Assembly: GCA_043783155.1 (NCBI GenBank)
Contig: JAYVZS010000065.1
Location: forward strand, 1-64,000
Direction: 5' to 3'
Origin: JAPLDA01 sp043783155
Lineage (GTDB): Bacteria; Bacteroidota; Bacteroidia; AKYH767-A; 2013-40CM-41-45
Length of the DNA stretch: 64,000 bases
The notes under the pieces are model-generated. The model saw only the letters and a list, made by a program, of their open reading frames with translations, had not been told where the DNA came from and ran no database searches. The translations under genes and the position numbers were made by a program. Position 1 is the first letter of the stretch. Every line of letters begins with the position of its first letter. This document shows, in pieces, positions 54,427 to 63,959 of this stretch.

Positions 54427-55052
54427 CAAAGGAAATTAAAGACGGGTACTACGTAAACCTCGGCATTGGAATCCCGACACTCGTTGCGAATTATATTCCG
54501 GAGGGAATGGATGTGGTGCTTCAGTCAGAAAACGGGTTATTGGGAATGGGACCTTTTCCATTTGAAGGCGAAGAAGATCCCGATTTAATTAATGCAGGAA
54601 AGCAAACCATCACGACCGTTCCGGGAAGTGTATTTTTTGATTCCGCGATGAGTTTTGGAATGATCAGAGCCGGAAAAGTAAACCTGACCATTTTAGGAGC
54701 CATGGAAGTAAGTGAAAACGGCGATATTGCGAACTGGAAAATTCCAGGCAAAATGGTAAAAGGAATGGGGGGTGCAATGGATTTGGTCGCGTCAGCAAAA
54801 AATATTATTGTTGCCATGCAGCATGTAAACAAAGGCGGTGAATCGAAACTATTACCGACCTGCAGTTTGCCCCTTACCGGAATTCGTTGCGTGAAAAGAA
54901 TTGTGACAGAACTTGCCGTAATAGATGTACTACCAGGCGGCGGATTCAAACTGATTGAACGGGCACCCGGAATTTCCGTCGATGAAATCAAAAAAGCAAC
55001 AGCCGGAAAACTGTTGGTTGAAGGAGATATCCCGGAAATGAATATTCTTTGA
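54393..55052 (+). CDS. scoB: Succinyl-CoA:3-ketoacid CoA-transferase subunit B
   Basis: 219 residues, normal for the beta subunit. The N-terminus MLDKTGIAKRIAKEIKDGYY, VNLGIGIPTLVANYIP, the catalytic glutamate in LQSENGLLGMGP and LVASAKNIIVAMQH are clear. The C-terminus (FKLIERAPGISVDEIKKATA) is also standard. It partners subunit A, 1.5 kb upstream. Its start overlaps the end of the inserted GT-C gene by 34 bases. Confidence 0.93.
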   Translation: MLDKTGIAKRIAKEIKDGYYVNLGIGIPTLVANYIPEGMDVVLQSENGLLGMGPFPFEGEEDPDLINAGKQTITTVPGSVFFDSAMSFGMIRAGKVNLTILGAMEVSENGDIANWKIPGKMVKGMGGAMDLVASAKNIIVAMQHVNKGGESKLLPTCSLPLTGIRCVKRIVTELAVIDVLPGGGFKLIERAPGISVDEIKKATAGKLLVEGDIPEMNIL

Positions 55053-55081
55053 TCCTTTAATTCTAAAATAAAAATTTTACA

Positions 55082-55798
55082 ATGATTAAGTTTGATAAGC
55101 TCTCTATCATCATTCCGTGTTACAACGAAGAACGGACTGTGCATTTAATTCTCGATAAGGTTTTGAAAGTAAAATTGCTCAATAACATTCAGAAGGAACT
55201 GATCATTGTAAATGATTGCTCAAAAGATAAAACCAGGGAAGCGATCGAAAACTATTTTCGAATTCACCCTGAAATTGATCACAAACTTTTCAATCATGAA
55301 GTAAACAAAGGAAAGGGAGCGGCCATTCATACCGGTATAACAAAAGCGACCGGTGATTACCTCATCATCCAGGATGCCGATCTCGAGTACGATCCGAATG
55401 AATACAACCTGTTGCTGCAACCGGTGCTCGACGGTTTTGCAGATGTTGTTTTCGGATCACGGTTTATGGGAGGAAATCCTCACCGCATATTATTCTTCTG
55501 GCATTCCATCGGTAACAAACTCCTCACCACATTATCAAACGCGTTAACGAATCTCAACCTCTCGGATATGGAAACGTGCTACAAACTTTTCAGAACCGAC
55601 ATCATTCAAAAAATAGATCTCAAAGAAAAAAGATTTGGTTTTGAACCGGAAGTAACGGCAAAAATTTCGAAAGTTCCAAACGTGCGCCTGTACGAAGTTG
55701 GCATATCCTACTACGGCCGGACGTATGAAGAAGGAAAAAAAATTGGTTGGAAAGACGGGGTTCGGGCCATTTGGTGCATATTGAAATACAACCTGTGA
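55082..55798 (+). CDS. Family 2 glycosyltransferase, dolichol-phosphate mannosyltransferase-like
   Basis: 238 residues. The GT-A fold shows LSIIIPCYNEERTVH, IIVNDCSKD, the donor-binding DADLEYDP and FGSRFMGG. There is no membrane segment, so it belongs to the short DPMS/PMM-type enzymes that move a sugar from a nucleotide donor to a polyprenyl phosphate on the cytoplasmic face. It probably supplies the lipid-linked sugar used by the GT-C enzymes next to it. Its end overlaps the possible GTG start of the next gene (55795), so the two are likely co-translated. Confidence 0.9.
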   Translation: MIKFDKLSIIIPCYNEERTVHLILDKVLKVKLLNNIQKELIIVNDCSKDKTREAIENYFRIHPEIDHKLFNHEVNKGKGAAIHTGITKATGDYLIIQDADLEYDPNEYNLLLQPVLDGFADVVFGSRFMGGNPHRILFFWHSIGNKLLTTLSNALTNLNLSDMETCYKLFRTDIIQKIDLKEKRFGFEPEVTAKISKVPNVRLYEVGISYYGRTYEEGKKIGWKDGVRAIWCILKYNL

Positions 55799-58329
55799 AT
55801 AATCGCACGATGGCTCCCGGTCACGAAATCACCTCACATACTCTTTTTAAGGGTGAGAAAAAATTTCTACTATTTATTCTGCCAATTGTCTACGGCATCT
55901 TAACCTTTCTTTTCTGGTACCAGTGCAAATCTTTTTTTGCAAGTTATCCCGACAGAATTTATGTATACCTGATTAGTGCATTGGACATTGCAGGTGGTAG
56001 TTTTGATGTCGGCGAATTTCAGCATCCCGGAACGCCTGTTCACTGGATTGCAGGATTGACTCTTTTTATCACTCATCTTTTTGCAGGAAGAGGTCCTTTG
56101 GCTGAAGATGTTTTCGCTAACCCTGAATTTTATTTAAGAGTCTGCGCTGTTGTAATCACAACACTGTTTTTATTTATCGTCTATTTAAGCGGGCGATTGG
56201 TTTTAAATAATACCCGGAACATCCGGATGGCCGTTCTCTTCCAACTCGTACCGATAAGTTCATACCTGGCTTTACAATACCTCATGATTATGCCTGAGGC
56301 ATTGATATTAATATCTCTTACTTATTATTGTGCTTTCTTATGGGTGCTTTGCTATAACAGGAATAAATTTCCAGAACATTCATTCGGCAACCGGAATTAT
56401 ATTTTCTTTTTTTCATTCATGAGTGCGTTGTTAATTACAACTAAAATAACGTGTCTGCCATTTTTAATCATCCCGCTATTTTTTATCAGACCACATTCAA
56501 AAAAAATTCTGTACCTGTTCTCAACAGTAATTCTTGCGCTGCTCATCATTTATCCCATTTGGTCAAAGATTCCTGCCATGTATCACTGGCTGTATGGAGT
56601 CGCATCACATTCAGGTCAATATGGAACCGGAAAAGTTGAAGTGGTGAATTCCGCTTCGTTTTTTCCTGACTTAGTCAGTTTATTCCGTTCCGAATTATTC
56701 TTTTCAATCGGCTATCTTCTTATTTCAGGAAGCGTTATAGCCGGTTTGTTAATGAAGAAGAAAGGAAACCCCTTTTTTACACTGGCAGTTGCGCTCTGGC
56801 TGACAATCACGATTCAGATTTTTCTTACTGTAAAACACTACAGCTATCATTATATATTGCCCGCGCAATTATTAATTATTCCCGGTATATTGGCTGCCTT
56901 CACATCGCTGATTACCATGAAGCCAAACAAGGTTGTCTGTTATTCCGCACTTGGAATTTGTCTTACGTGGCTTTTGTATGAAAGTACCATCAGCGCTAAT
57001 TTATATAAAGACGGCAATGCAGTATATGAATCAAGCCTTGTTGCAAAAAAATATGCGACGCTTCCTAAAATAATTACAACTACGTTCGGCGAATCCTGTT
57101 TTGTTGAGTCTGCGCTTAATTACTCTTCTTATTACGCCGGTAAAGACTATACATCCTATTATTATTTTTTAAGAAAACTTTATCCGAATTCTTTTTTTTA
57201 TGACATTCCGGTTGCCGGTACTATCAAATGGTGGGATATGCCTGTAACTCCGGCTGAATTATTTCAGAATAATCCTGAAGTACTTGTCTACTTTAAAGGA
57301 CTGTTTGAGAATGATGAGCGAAGTACCATGAAGATCCTGACAAATGGAATTGATTCGGCAGTTACCGGTATTCACCTTCTCAATTACAATGCGGCTACCA
57401 GCGAACGGTTTTATATGATTGGTGTGGATACTTCTAAAATAAAAATACAATACGAAGAGAAGATCACCATCAAATATGATTTCGAAAAAAAGACGTCCGA
57501 TCTTTCTGCGTTCCTTTCAACTGACTCAAACTATAAAACAACAGATGTTCAATTCGGTTCAACAGAACAACATTTTTCGGGGACCCATTCACTCAAACTC
57601 CATTCGAATCAATATCCCTGTTGTACTACTTTTTCTGTTAGCCCGGGCGATGCCTTTGATATCTCCGTTAACTATTATTCGAATGACAGGCCGGTGGGTA
57701 TAACTCTTTCTTCCGCTCAACCTGGTCTGTTTGACAGATCAAGCGAATCAATTGTTCAGGAATTCGACAACGGCTGGAAACGTGTTAACCTGAAGACAAC
57801 AATACCAGACGATTGTCCTGCAAAAGAACTAAGCTTCTGTCTTTATTATTTTGGTCACAAAACCTGCTTTGTGGATGACTTGAATATTACTATTTTTAAA
57901 AAAAATAAAAGCAGGTTAGATCCCGATAAAAAAAAATCATACACACTATCAAAATTTATTTTAAAAACGTCTTCCGATCAATACATATCATATAGCCCGG
58001 AAAAATATCAGCTTTGGGGAAATCAACCACAAGGTTCCAGAGCAACAGTATTTGAACCCGTTATTTTAAGAAATGGCAAGTATGCTTTGAAAGCGTCAAA
58101 TGGTATGTTTGTATGCGCAGACCGAAGCGACCATTCAAATCTTTTTGCAAACAGAAATAGCCCGGGAGAATGGGAATCCTTTGAAATTATTTTCCATGAC
58201 AGCACACACATCAACCTAAAATCATCTGACGGTAAATTTGTCTGTGCCGATCAAAAACTGAATGGCGTACTCGTTGCGAATCGAAATGAAGCACAGGATT
58301 GGGAAACATTTAGTTTAGTACGCAAATAA
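55795..58329 (+). CDS. GT-C-like membrane protein with CBM-like and fascin-like domains
   Basis: About 844 residues. The first 420 carry about ten helices (LFILPIVYGILTFLFWY onward) with an acidic loop, SFDVGEFQHPGTPVHW, in the place of the GT-C catalytic aspartates. After a soluble region, residues of about 560-700 look like a carbohydrate-binding jelly roll (FSGTHSLKLHSN ... CFVDDLNITIFKK). The last 125 form a fascin-like beta-trefoil: SKFILKTSSDQYISY, GMFVCADRSDHSNLFANRN, WESFEII, GKFVCADQ, LVANRN, DWETFSL. Start choices are GTG 55795 (overlapping the GT2 stop) or ATG 55810. It is probably a periplasm-facing glycosyltransferase with its own glycan-binding modules. Confidence 0.82.
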   Translation: MNNRTMAPGHEITSHTLFKGEKKFLLFILPIVYGILTFLFWYQCKSFFASYPDRIYVYLISALDIAGGSFDVGEFQHPGTPVHWIAGLTLFITHLFAGRGPLAEDVFANPEFYLRVCAVVITTLFLFIVYLSGRLVLNNTRNIRMAVLFQLVPISSYLALQYLMIMPEALILISLTYYCAFLWVLCYNRNKFPEHSFGNRNYIFFFSFMSALLITTKITCLPFLIIPLFFIRPHSKKILYLFSTVILALLIIYPIWSKIPAMYHWLYGVASHSGQYGTGKVEVVNSASFFPDLVSLFRSELFFSIGYLLISGSVIAGLLMKKKGNPFFTLAVALWLTITIQIFLTVKHYSYHYILPAQLLIIPGILAAFTSLITMKPNKVVCYSALGICLTWLLYESTISANLYKDGNAVYESSLVAKKYATLPKIITTTFGESCFVESALNYSSYYAGKDYTSYYYFLRKLYPNSFFYDIPVAGTIKWWDMPVTPAELFQNNPEVLVYFKGLFENDERSTMKILTNGIDSAVTGIHLLNYNAATSERFYMIGVDTSKIKIQYEEKITIKYDFEKKTSDLSAFLSTDSNYKTTDVQFGSTEQHFSGTHSLKLHSNQYPCCTTFSVSPGDAFDISVNYYSNDRPVGITLSSAQPGLFDRSSESIVQEFDNGWKRVNLKTTIPDDCPAKELSFCLYYFGHKTCFVDDLNITIFKKNKSRLDPDKKKSYTLSKFILKTSSDQYISYSPEKYQLWGNQPQGSRATVFEPVILRNGKYALKASNGMFVCADRSDHSNLFANRNSPGEWESFEIIFHDSTHINLKSSDGKFVCADQKLNGVLVANRNEAQDWETFSLVRK

Positions 58330-58337
58330 TAATCCGG

Positions 58338-59810
58338 ATGAAAAAATATATTTTCTTTTTTCTTTTTCTTTCTCTTGGGGGAATTATTTACCTGGCATTT
58401 CCCATTCATTCAAAAGTCGGGTTTGTTTCAATGCGTGACAATAAATTTTTTTTGAATGGAGAAGAATTTTACCCGGTTGCAGTCAACTACTTTGTTTCGG
58501 CGCAGGGAGATGAAAATAACTATTGGGCGAGTCCGTGCTTCGATTACAACACCGATCCAAAATATCAATACACATCGAAAGATTCCAGCTTGAAACAATT
58601 ACGGGCAGACATGAACCTGATTAAAGAAATGGGATTTAATTCCGTGAGACTTGTCGGGATGAGCGAAGTACAGGTAGACGAACAAAACGGAAAACTTGCA
58701 ATCACTGTCAAAGACCGAAACCATGAAACTTCGATCGCACTTTCCAGCGATGCAAGCTTCAAAAAATATTTAAGCGCTCTTGCAGAGTTAGTTGACATCG
58801 CTGACAAAGCGGGATTAAAAGTCATCCTATTAACAAAAGTGCGTCCCGGGTTTATCTCTTCTGAAGATCTTTTGAGAAGACTTGCGATTCAATTCCGGAA
58901 TGATACAACAATCATGGCCTTTGATTTATTTAATGAACCGTTGTATTTTGATTTAACAGGTAGAAGCAAGAAAGAAGTATATGATGCCGTTAGAGATTGG
59001 AGAAAAATTCTCCGGATGTATGCGCCCAATCAATTAACCACGATCGGGCTCGAAGGAATCAGGGAAGTGTTTAAGTGGGATCCGAATATATTAGATGTTG
59101 ATTTTGTTTCCATGCATCCTTACGAATACGAACCGGAACAGGTCAGGAATGAAATATACTGGTATAGCAGGCATATAAAAAAGCCCTGGATATTGGGCGA
59201 AACAGCGGTGCCTGCTGACGGAGATTCCGTTGACTATAATGTTCAGAAAAAATTTGCCGTTAAAACTTTAAAGCAAACCTATAATTGCGGAGGCGCCGGT
59301 TATTCATGGTGGCAATACAAAGATGTAAACTGGCTTTCCTTTCATGCGAATTTTATGGGAGTACTTAATTTGAAAGGCGAAACCAAAGCAGCAAATGACA
59401 GTTTTGTCATTCATGGAACACGCAAGGCGGTGTCGGAAGCATTTAAAGAATTTGATTCATCCGCAAAAAAAGACAGTTGTATTTGTTTATCCAACTACAA
59501 CGATTATTCTCAATTGCGCGACTGCAGGATAACAGGAAGATTAGTTGATGAAAAAAATAATCCGGTTGACGGAGGCGTTGTTCTTGCGTGGAATCAATGG
59601 TGGTCGCATTCTTATCATGCCATCAGCAAGGCGGACGGTAGTTTTGCCGTAACCGGAAATTTTCCTTTTTATCACTGGATGGCATCGGCAACAGAATATT
59701 CTATGGTGCGTGGCGATGTATTGCCCGACACCTCAAAAGTTTCCAATGATAAAATTCCAACGTTGAACCTGGGAGATTTAAAAATAAGTAAATTATCTTT
59801 TATCAAGTAA
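58338..59810 (+). CDS. GH5-like glycoside hydrolase with C-terminal regulatory-like domain
   Basis: 490 residues. One N-terminal membrane or signal helix (KKYIFFFLFLSLGGIIYLAF). The TIM-barrel domain begins FFLNGEEFYPVAVNYFVS. The acid/base glutamate is in FDLFNEPLYFD and the nucleophile glutamate in PWILGETAVPADGD, as in clan GH-A family 5. The last 90 residues (CRITGRLVDEKNNPVDGGVV ... SKADGSFAVTG) form a CarboxypepD-like beta-sandwich. It starts eight bases after the GT-C/fascin gene and is probably in the same operon, perhaps trimming the glycan made by its neighbours. Substrate unknown. Confidence 0.85.
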   Translation: MKKYIFFFLFLSLGGIIYLAFPIHSKVGFVSMRDNKFFLNGEEFYPVAVNYFVSAQGDENNYWASPCFDYNTDPKYQYTSKDSSLKQLRADMNLIKEMGFNSVRLVGMSEVQVDEQNGKLAITVKDRNHETSIALSSDASFKKYLSALAELVDIADKAGLKVILLTKVRPGFISSEDLLRRLAIQFRNDTTIMAFDLFNEPLYFDLTGRSKKEVYDAVRDWRKILRMYAPNQLTTIGLEGIREVFKWDPNILDVDFVSMHPYEYEPEQVRNEIYWYSRHIKKPWILGETAVPADGDSVDYNVQKKFAVKTLKQTYNCGGAGYSWWQYKDVNWLSFHANFMGVLNLKGETKAANDSFVIHGTRKAVSEAFKEFDSSAKKDSCICLSNYNDYSQLRDCRITGRLVDEKNNPVDGGVVLAWNQWWSHSYHAISKADGSFAVTGNFPFYHWMASATEYSMVRGDVLPDTSKVSNDKIPTLNLGDLKISKLSFIK

Positions 59811-59913
59811 AGCCCACTCGTTTTAATTGGTTGCTTCTAACTACGGTAATATATGGATTAAATGATTTCCGAAAAAAAATGAAACCCTTAAGATATCATG
59901 GTCATACTAATAA

Positions 59914-60102
59914 GGCAGCTTTGATTATACAATCAATATTTACGCGAAACATTTATGGGGTTTGCAGCTTGAAAAACCCTTGTTCAATTTTAATGATGGA
60001 TCTTTCCCATCCCCTTATCGAATCATACTCTCAACTATTTACAATCGGTTAAATTATTTGTTAGTGCTTAGTATAAGAAAACACACTTATGTATTTGTCT
60101 GA
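59914..60102 (+). pseudogene. Possible gene remnant without a start codon
   Basis: One frame is open for 62 codons with protein-like sequence (GSFDYTINIYAKHLWG, then FNDGSFPSPYRIILST and YLLVLSIRKHTYVFV) but has no ATG, and begins after a stop. It overlaps the start of the next gene. It looks like the 3' end of a decayed gene; no family recognised. Confidence 0.25.
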
Positions 60103-61999
60103 ACAAAAAAAAGGTATCATTACCTACTCTGGCATATTTTTTATCATTTGCTTTTCATTTAGATATTACGCCCCTTGCAATTTTGGCTTGTTCAACTCAG
60201 ATGAGGCTATCCATGTCTTAATGTCAAAATCCTTTCTGCTACCCAGGGATTTTTATTACTGGGGACAAAACCGGCTTGGAAGTTTATTGCCAATGACGGC
60301 TTACGGCTTACGAAAAATATTTCCCATACACTATTTATATATATGTTCTATTGTTCAGTTCTTGTTTCTATTTACGGGCTTTTATATTTTATCAAGGGAG
60401 ATTAAGAGTTCTATTTTAAAAGTGTGCCTCTGTTTACTGATCTTCTTACCGGTAAATGAATACAATGCTTTGATCCTAGTTGGTCACCCTTATTCGTCAC
60501 AGCTCTTTGCTGGATCACTCTTTATCTATTTTCTCTCTTTGTTAAGAAAATACTTGCTGCGAAATGAAATATTCGGCTTTTATCAGTTTTTCACTTCTTT
60601 ATTTATATGTGTTGGTGCGATCATTTTTTTTACAATTGGTATTTGGGTTTCGGAATTTAATGCAGTACTGATTTTAGTACCCATTTTCTATATCCTATTC
60701 GAAAAGAATTTAAGGTTAAAAATTTTAGTCCAGTCCCGAATACCCTTATTTGTAGTTCTCGAAATTTCATGGATCATTATTATTCTTTTAGGTTATTTTT
60801 CCTACAGGCAAATTAAACTGTCTGCGATTCAAATTCCAGATTCTGTTCTTTATAATAAATTTTTTGTGGAAAATTTAAATGATGTCAAAACAATTTTTGA
60901 TCAATTTCTGATCAATTTGAAAACCACTTTGTTTTTTAAAGATATATATACATTAGATAGTCTTTTTAATTGGTTCCTTGTACTGTTAACCATCATTATT
61001 GTTTTAATCCGGGTCATTAAGAAAACAAAACGAAGAAATGGTAATGCTACACTGATTAATAGTTTATTACTGGTCGTTGTTGCATCTTCTCTTGCATTAT
61101 TTTCTTCTTCCTGGTTATTGAGGGTAGGTTTTAGTTCAAAATATTTTACCCCTGTTTATATTGTATATTGCTTTACCCTTTTGCTGCTTTTTGATCAATT
61201 TCAATATAAAAAATTGCAATTTATAAGCTTGCTTGGCTTTCTTTTTTTTACTGTATTATATTGTTATAACCTTGTCATAAAATACACGTTAGAGGGTCCA
61301 TTTAAATTGTACGGAGAGTTTAGAAATTTACCTAAAGGAACTTTAATTGGTGATTACTGGGATGTATATAAAATTAATTCAGTAGCAATTGACAGTTTAA
61401 AATCTCTGCCTTTCGATTACTCAACTGTAAGAACCTGGGATTGGAGAAATGAATCTTTGGCCGAAGACAATTTCTATTTTTTGGACACTCACAAAATTAT
61501 TCAAGATACCCTCAGAGAAAATATTTTACAATTTGGGGTATTATTTAACTACGCCGGCAAAAAATACAATTACAATAATATTGATGTATTGCTTTATCAC
61601 AAATCCAGTTCACAACCTTTGTCCAAATTTATCTTGAAAGCATCCAACAATCAATATGTAACAATTAGTTCCGATAATCATTCACTAATTGCAAATGCCT
61701 CGGATCCTTCGAAGGCGGAAGTATTTGAGTTGATTGCAGCAAGAAACGGTAATGCAATAAAAACTGCTGAAGGAAAATTCGTTTGTGCTGATTTCAGCAA
61801 TCGGACAAATCTTATAGCGGAAAGTAACCGTATTTCGGATTGGGAATATTTTAAAATCATCTTCGTCGGACAATCTGAAATTAACCTCGTGTCATCATCC
61901 GGTATGTTTGTTTGTGCTGACCGTATTTTAGGTGACAGTATTTTTGCAAATCGGAAGGAAGCCAGAGAATGGGAAACATTTAAGTTAGAGCCAAAATAA
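60089..61999 (+). CDS. GT-C-like membrane protein with C-terminal fascin-like domain
   Basis: 636 residues, about eleven membrane helices in the first 420. An acidic loop FGLFNSDEAIHVLMSKSFL follows the first helix, as in GT39/GT83-type enzymes, and YWGQNRLGSLLPM follows it. A short soluble part leads to a fascin-like beta-trefoil (about 510-636): SKFILKASNNQYVTIS, GKFVCADFSNRTNLIAESN, WEYFKII, GMFVCADR, IFANRKEAREWETFKL. The trefoil is clearly homologous to the end of the 844-residue protein upstream, while the membrane parts are only loosely alike. The gene is AT-rich compared with its neighbours. Confidence 0.8.
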   Translation: MYLSEQKKGIITYSGIFFIICFSFRYYAPCNFGLFNSDEAIHVLMSKSFLLPRDFYYWGQNRLGSLLPMTAYGLRKIFPIHYLYICSIVQFLFLFTGFYILSREIKSSILKVCLCLLIFLPVNEYNALILVGHPYSSQLFAGSLFIYFLSLLRKYLLRNEIFGFYQFFTSLFICVGAIIFFTIGIWVSEFNAVLILVPIFYILFEKNLRLKILVQSRIPLFVVLEISWIIIILLGYFSYRQIKLSAIQIPDSVLYNKFFVENLNDVKTIFDQFLINLKTTLFFKDIYTLDSLFNWFLVLLTIIIVLIRVIKKTKRRNGNATLINSLLLVVVASSLALFSSSWLLRVGFSSKYFTPVYIVYCFTLLLLFDQFQYKKLQFISLLGFLFFTVLYCYNLVIKYTLEGPFKLYGEFRNLPKGTLIGDYWDVYKINSVAIDSLKSLPFDYSTVRTWDWRNESLAEDNFYFLDTHKIIQDTLRENILQFGVLFNYAGKKYNYNNIDVLLYHKSSSQPLSKFILKASNNQYVTISSDNHSLIANASDPSKAEVFELIAARNGNAIKTAEGKFVCADFSNRTNLIAESNRISDWEYFKIIFVGQSEINLVSSSGMFVCADRILGDSIFANRKEAREWETFKLEPK

Positions 62000-62016
62000 A
62001 TTTACAACCCAAATAA

Positions 62017-62310
62017 TTACATGGTTTTTTTTCGTCTTACGAGACAATTCCCATTAACACTAATAGATTCTATAATTTCAGTTTCTGTAAAGAGAACTTT
62101 GCTGAAATCCTCAGGGGGCTGGTAGTAATAATCATCCTCTGTTTTAAAACCTGATCGGTAAACTTCTTTTAGCCAATCCAACTTAAAACCAACAAACCTG
62201 TCAAAAAATAAAAGGGTAGTCGATTCGACTTTTGCATAACAGTTTTTCTATTTCTGCGCCTTACAATAAAATGGAATTTCAACTTTTAAAGAACCAAAGA
62301 TTATTTCCAT
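62017..62310 (-). pseudogene. 97-codon gene interrupted by an in-frame TAG, overlapping the acetyltransferase end
   Basis: ATG at 62310 overlaps the final codons of the AlgX-like gene. The frame gives MEIIFGSLKVEIPFYCKAQK, then TAG (62250-62248), then continues for 76 codons with good composition (KNCYAKVESTTLLFFDRFVG, FKLDWLKEVYRSGF, TETEIIESISVNG, LVRRKKTM) to TAA. One nonsense mutation in a small gene is the simplest reading. Stop-codon readthrough or a sequencing error are alternatives. No known family. Confidence 0.45.
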
Positions 62311-63959
62311 ATTAGTTTGAATTTTTCCTTTCTTCCGATGGATTCACCATCGGCAAAAAGCTGGGATGTCCTTTCATCAACACTCAGGAATTTTCCGTTT
62401 GTCGCCATAAAAGCAACCGTATCATTTCCAAGTTCGATTAAAGTAAATTTCTCCCAATCATACATGGCTTCTCTTGTTGCCGTAATTTCATTTTTTTTCG
62501 CCAACTCTGCAGTCAAAAATTTATTGGTGAAAGCCGTGATTGCACATTTATTGTTTTCAAGTTTCCACATTGAAAATAATTCCCATGGAAAAGCATGATC
62601 CTGGTTCGCTACAATCGGATCATTATGCGAATTATCATCGGATACATATCGGCCATTGCAGGCTTTTAAATAAAATCCTTTCCTGCCCTCATAAATCTCC
62701 AACGCTTTTTCTCTGACGAGACTATCGAATTCAAACGAACCCGGTTTGAAGTTATGGGTGTAACTCGAAATCCACATGCTATCCGTTTTCAAATCCTCAA
62801 CCAGGTTATTTAGTATTTTGTTACTCACAACGTTTTCTAAATAGTACTCTGTAATTCCGAATGGAAAGCAATTGGTATTCCCGAGCGAGCCGATCAGTAC
62901 AACATAATCCGCGCTTTCAATTTCTTTCGGCAAATCCAGCGTTTTCAATGGAATGCCCTGATCATCGTTGAGCGCATAGGAAGTGGTAGCGAAATAATAC
63001 CAGTATTTTGATTCATCCGAAAATATATACCGTAGTTTTTTCTGCTCCTTTATCTGCCAGAAAAAACTATCTCCGATAATTAATACCCTCGGACGATAAT
63101 TCCCAAGAGTAGTCTTGTCCATTTCCAATTTACGGTACGCGTAACGCGGCTGATTCAGACTGAAAAATAAATTCAAGGGCCCTTCAAAGTCAGCGTCAGG
63201 CTCCCTTGGTTTATCCGACCACTCAACGCCAGTGTATTTATAGGAAGGCATTGGCTTTGAAACGGTATGTTGTATATACTTCACAAGAGTATCCTGCGCG
63301 ACCGAAGCGGCATACATCGACCAGTGAAAACCGGTTTTTGTGAATAGAGGATACGCGCCTGTATCGCGCAGCGTTTTGAAGTATGATACAAGATCTATAA
63401 AAGGAATATGGTATTTTTGGTAATCCTGAACATCGTCTTCGTAATCCGTTTCCTCCTTGTTAATACTTCTAAAGGATGGTGGCAAAAAATCGGGCAATAC
63501 ACTTTCTTTGGATGGGACAATGAGCACAAGAAGATGAGCGCCATGTCTTTCTATTCCGTCCTTCATCAGTTTAATTTTTCTGACGATCGAATCATTCCCG
63601 TTTTTCCCGTTATACAATTGTCCCCTTGTTCGATAAACAGAATACACACTGAAAATAAAACCATCTTTTCCGGCAACGTTGTCATTAACGCTTAATTCCC
63701 TGAAGAATATATACTCCAGGCTATTCTTAACTTTTACAAAAAATGCGCGGAAGCCAAAATTACTGTTTTCGTAATCCTCCGTCTTCTTCTGAAATGAAAG
63801 TGATGCTATATCCGTGATAGAAATTGTTGGTTTCTCAGGTTTAACGAATGCTCCTTTCAATTCCGGTTCTTTAAATATCTGTGTTGCTTGCTGGATTAAC
63901 GGCACCCATAACAAAGCAAGGAGAAAAACAAAGATCACTGTTTTTATTTTCCTGTCCAT
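62301..63959 (-). CDS. AlgX/AlgJ-like SGNH O-acetyltransferase with fascin-like domain
   Basis: 552 residues. One N-terminal signal or anchor helix (KTVIFVFLLALLWVPLIQQ). The SGNH/AlgX-like domain (about 60-400) has FGFRAFFVKVKN, VAGKDGFIF, LLVLIVPSKESV, the TGFHWSMYAA motif (the D/T-x-H-W catalytic pair) and the serine in LIIGDSFFWQI. The last 130 residues are a fascin-like beta-trefoil with three repeats (GFYLKACNGRYVSDD ... DPIVANQ ... WELFSMW; NKFLTAEL ... WEKFTLI; GKFLSVDERT ... KEKFKL). AlgX-type proteins acetylate exopolysaccharide with acetyl supplied by an MBOAT partner; the preceding gene at the edge fits. The trefoil probably binds the polysaccharide. Confidence 0.85.
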   Translation of the reverse strand: MDRKIKTVIFVFLLALLWVPLIQQATQIFKEPELKGAFVKPEKPTISITDIASLSFQKKTEDYENSNFGFRAFFVKVKNSLEYIFFRELSVNDNVAGKDGFIFSVYSVYRTRGQLYNGKNGNDSIVRKIKLMKDGIERHGAHLLVLIVPSKESVLPDFLPPSFRSINKEETDYEDDVQDYQKYHIPFIDLVSYFKTLRDTGAYPLFTKTGFHWSMYAASVAQDTLVKYIQHTVSKPMPSYKYTGVEWSDKPREPDADFEGPLNLFFSLNQPRYAYRKLEMDKTTLGNYRPRVLIIGDSFFWQIKEQKKLRYIFSDESKYWYYFATTSYALNDDQGIPLKTLDLPKEIESADYVVLIGSLGNTNCFPFGITEYYLENVVSNKILNNLVEDLKTDSMWISSYTHNFKPGSFEFDSLVREKALEIYEGRKGFYLKACNGRYVSDDNSHNDPIVANQDHAFPWELFSMWKLENNKCAITAFTNKFLTAELAKKNEITATREAMYDWEKFTLIELGNDTVAFMATNGKFLSVDERTSQLFADGESIGRKEKFKLIWK

